DNA from: JBCCZC01 sp039188505
GTDB lineage: Bacteria; Pseudomonadota; Gammaproteobacteria; Xanthomonadales; SZUA-38
NCBI GenBank assembly: GCA_039188505.1
Contig: JBCCZC010000365.1
Coordinates: 1 to 6,084 of the forward strand
Direction: 5' to 3'
DNA length: 6,084 nucleotides
Shown piece by piece: positions 5,661 through 6,084 of this stretch. A program made the translations under genes and the position numbers. Position 1 is the first letter of the stretch; the number at the start of each line of letters is the position of its first letter. The notes under the pieces were generated by a model. The model was given only the letters and a program-made list of their open reading frames with translations, was not told the DNA's origin and did not search any database.

Positions 5661-6084
5661 CTAGAACAGCGGGCGGACGTCCTGCTCGACCCGGTCCGGA
5701 TCGTCGCGCAGGAAATCCCGCAGGATCGCCGTGTGGCCCTGGCCGCCGACGACGACCACCCGCGACCCGCGCGGGGCGTGCCGCTGGATATTCGCGTACA
5801 TGCGGAAGTTGCGCCGCCACCAGCTCGCGGCCGCATCCGCACCTTCGAAGCCCTCGCCAGCGCCAATGTCGTTGGTGGTGAGGTAGATCGCCTTGTTCTG
5901 CCGGTCCAGCGCCGGGTCGTTGAACGCTTTCAGCAGCGCGCCGAAGCCGAGCGTGGCCTGCATGTCGTTGATCTTCGCGCCGATCTCCGCGAGCTGCGCA
6001 TCGAGCGTCGCCTTACGCTCGGGCAGTCCCTCGATCCGCTCCATCATGGGTCCGGCATTCCAGTGCACGTTGCGCTCGTCGTAG
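5661..6084 (-). CDS. Probable DUF5694 (TraB/GumN-like) protein, C-terminal part
   Basis: The frame is open to the right edge, so the start and N-terminal half are missing; 140 residues are visible. A start could be read at the GTG at 6066-6068, but the frame continues upstream (YDERN), so it is better read as partial. The C-terminal block RRNFRMYANIQRHAP, then GSRVVVVGGQGHTAILRDFL, resembles the end of DUF5694 proteins. In these, a conserved R-N-x-x-M-x-x-N-I segment is followed by a hydrophobic strand and a GxGH motif, related to the TraB/GumN fold. Those folds are linked to metal-dependent peptidase-like proteins, but activity in this family is not established. The expected N-terminal motifs cannot be checked here. 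The gene is convergent with the TolB/TPR gene. Confidence 0.7.
   Translation of the reverse strand, partial: YDERNVHWNAGPMMERIEGLPERKATLDAQLAEIGAKINDMQATLGFGALLKAFNDPALDRQNKAIYLTTNDIGAGEGFEGADAAASWWRRNFRMYANIQRHAPRGSRVVVVGGQGHTAILRDFLRDDPDRVEQDVRPLF

Noticed and set aside
5636..5661. Inverted repeat GCCCGG...CCGGGC and the palindrome AGCCCGGGCT at the TolB/TPR gene end
   Set aside because: It has a 14-base loop, short GC arms and no T-run on either side. It is expected by chance at this GC content, so I did not call a terminator.

Overview
The window comes from a high-GC genome with dense, tightly packed genes, most likely a proteobacterium. A gammaproteobacterium is my best guess. It rests on the SlyB-like lipoprotein with a lipobox, SfsA, a glutaredoxin-type ArsC, and a three-TM TolB/TPR protein of a kind I associate with environmental gammaproteobacteria. 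I see no RNA gene, mobile element, CRISPR array or long repeat. The genes look chromosomal.

Layout. Positions 1-207 (+) hold the C-terminal part of an ArsC-family reductase. Positions 213-1463 (-) hold a compact four-gene unit, read leftwards: a four-TM membrane protein, a 69-residue XRE-type regulator, an 80-residue two-TM protein and a small cupin. Each of its three junctions is a 4-bp ATGA overlap. It has a good sigma70-type promoter at 1509-1537 inside an AT-rich island, with a palindrome over the predicted transcription start. sfsA (1603-2391, +) diverges from that island. It converges with a SlyB-like glycine-zipper lipoprotein (2407-2856, -). That gene diverges from a MAPEG-family membrane protein (2974-3363, +), which is followed by a 733-residue TolB-N/TPR membrane protein (3447-5648, +). 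Positions 5661-6084 (-) hold the C-terminal part of a probable DUF5694 (TraB/GumN-like) protein that runs off the right edge.

The unit most worth attention is the four-gene operon. The pairing of a four-TM protein with a small XRE regulator resembles known regulator/membrane-protein pairs. Here it is extended by a second small membrane protein and a cupin that lacks several usual metal ligands. The simplest reading is a self-regulated membrane-stress or ligand-sensing cassette, but no function can be assigned from sequence alone. The other genes are recognisable housekeeping or envelope families: arsenate reduction, SfsA nuclease, outer-membrane lipoprotein, MAPEG and a periplasmic TPR scaffold. 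They do not form one evident pathway. Three gene pairs converge with only 5, 15 and 12 bp between stop codons and no clear terminator.
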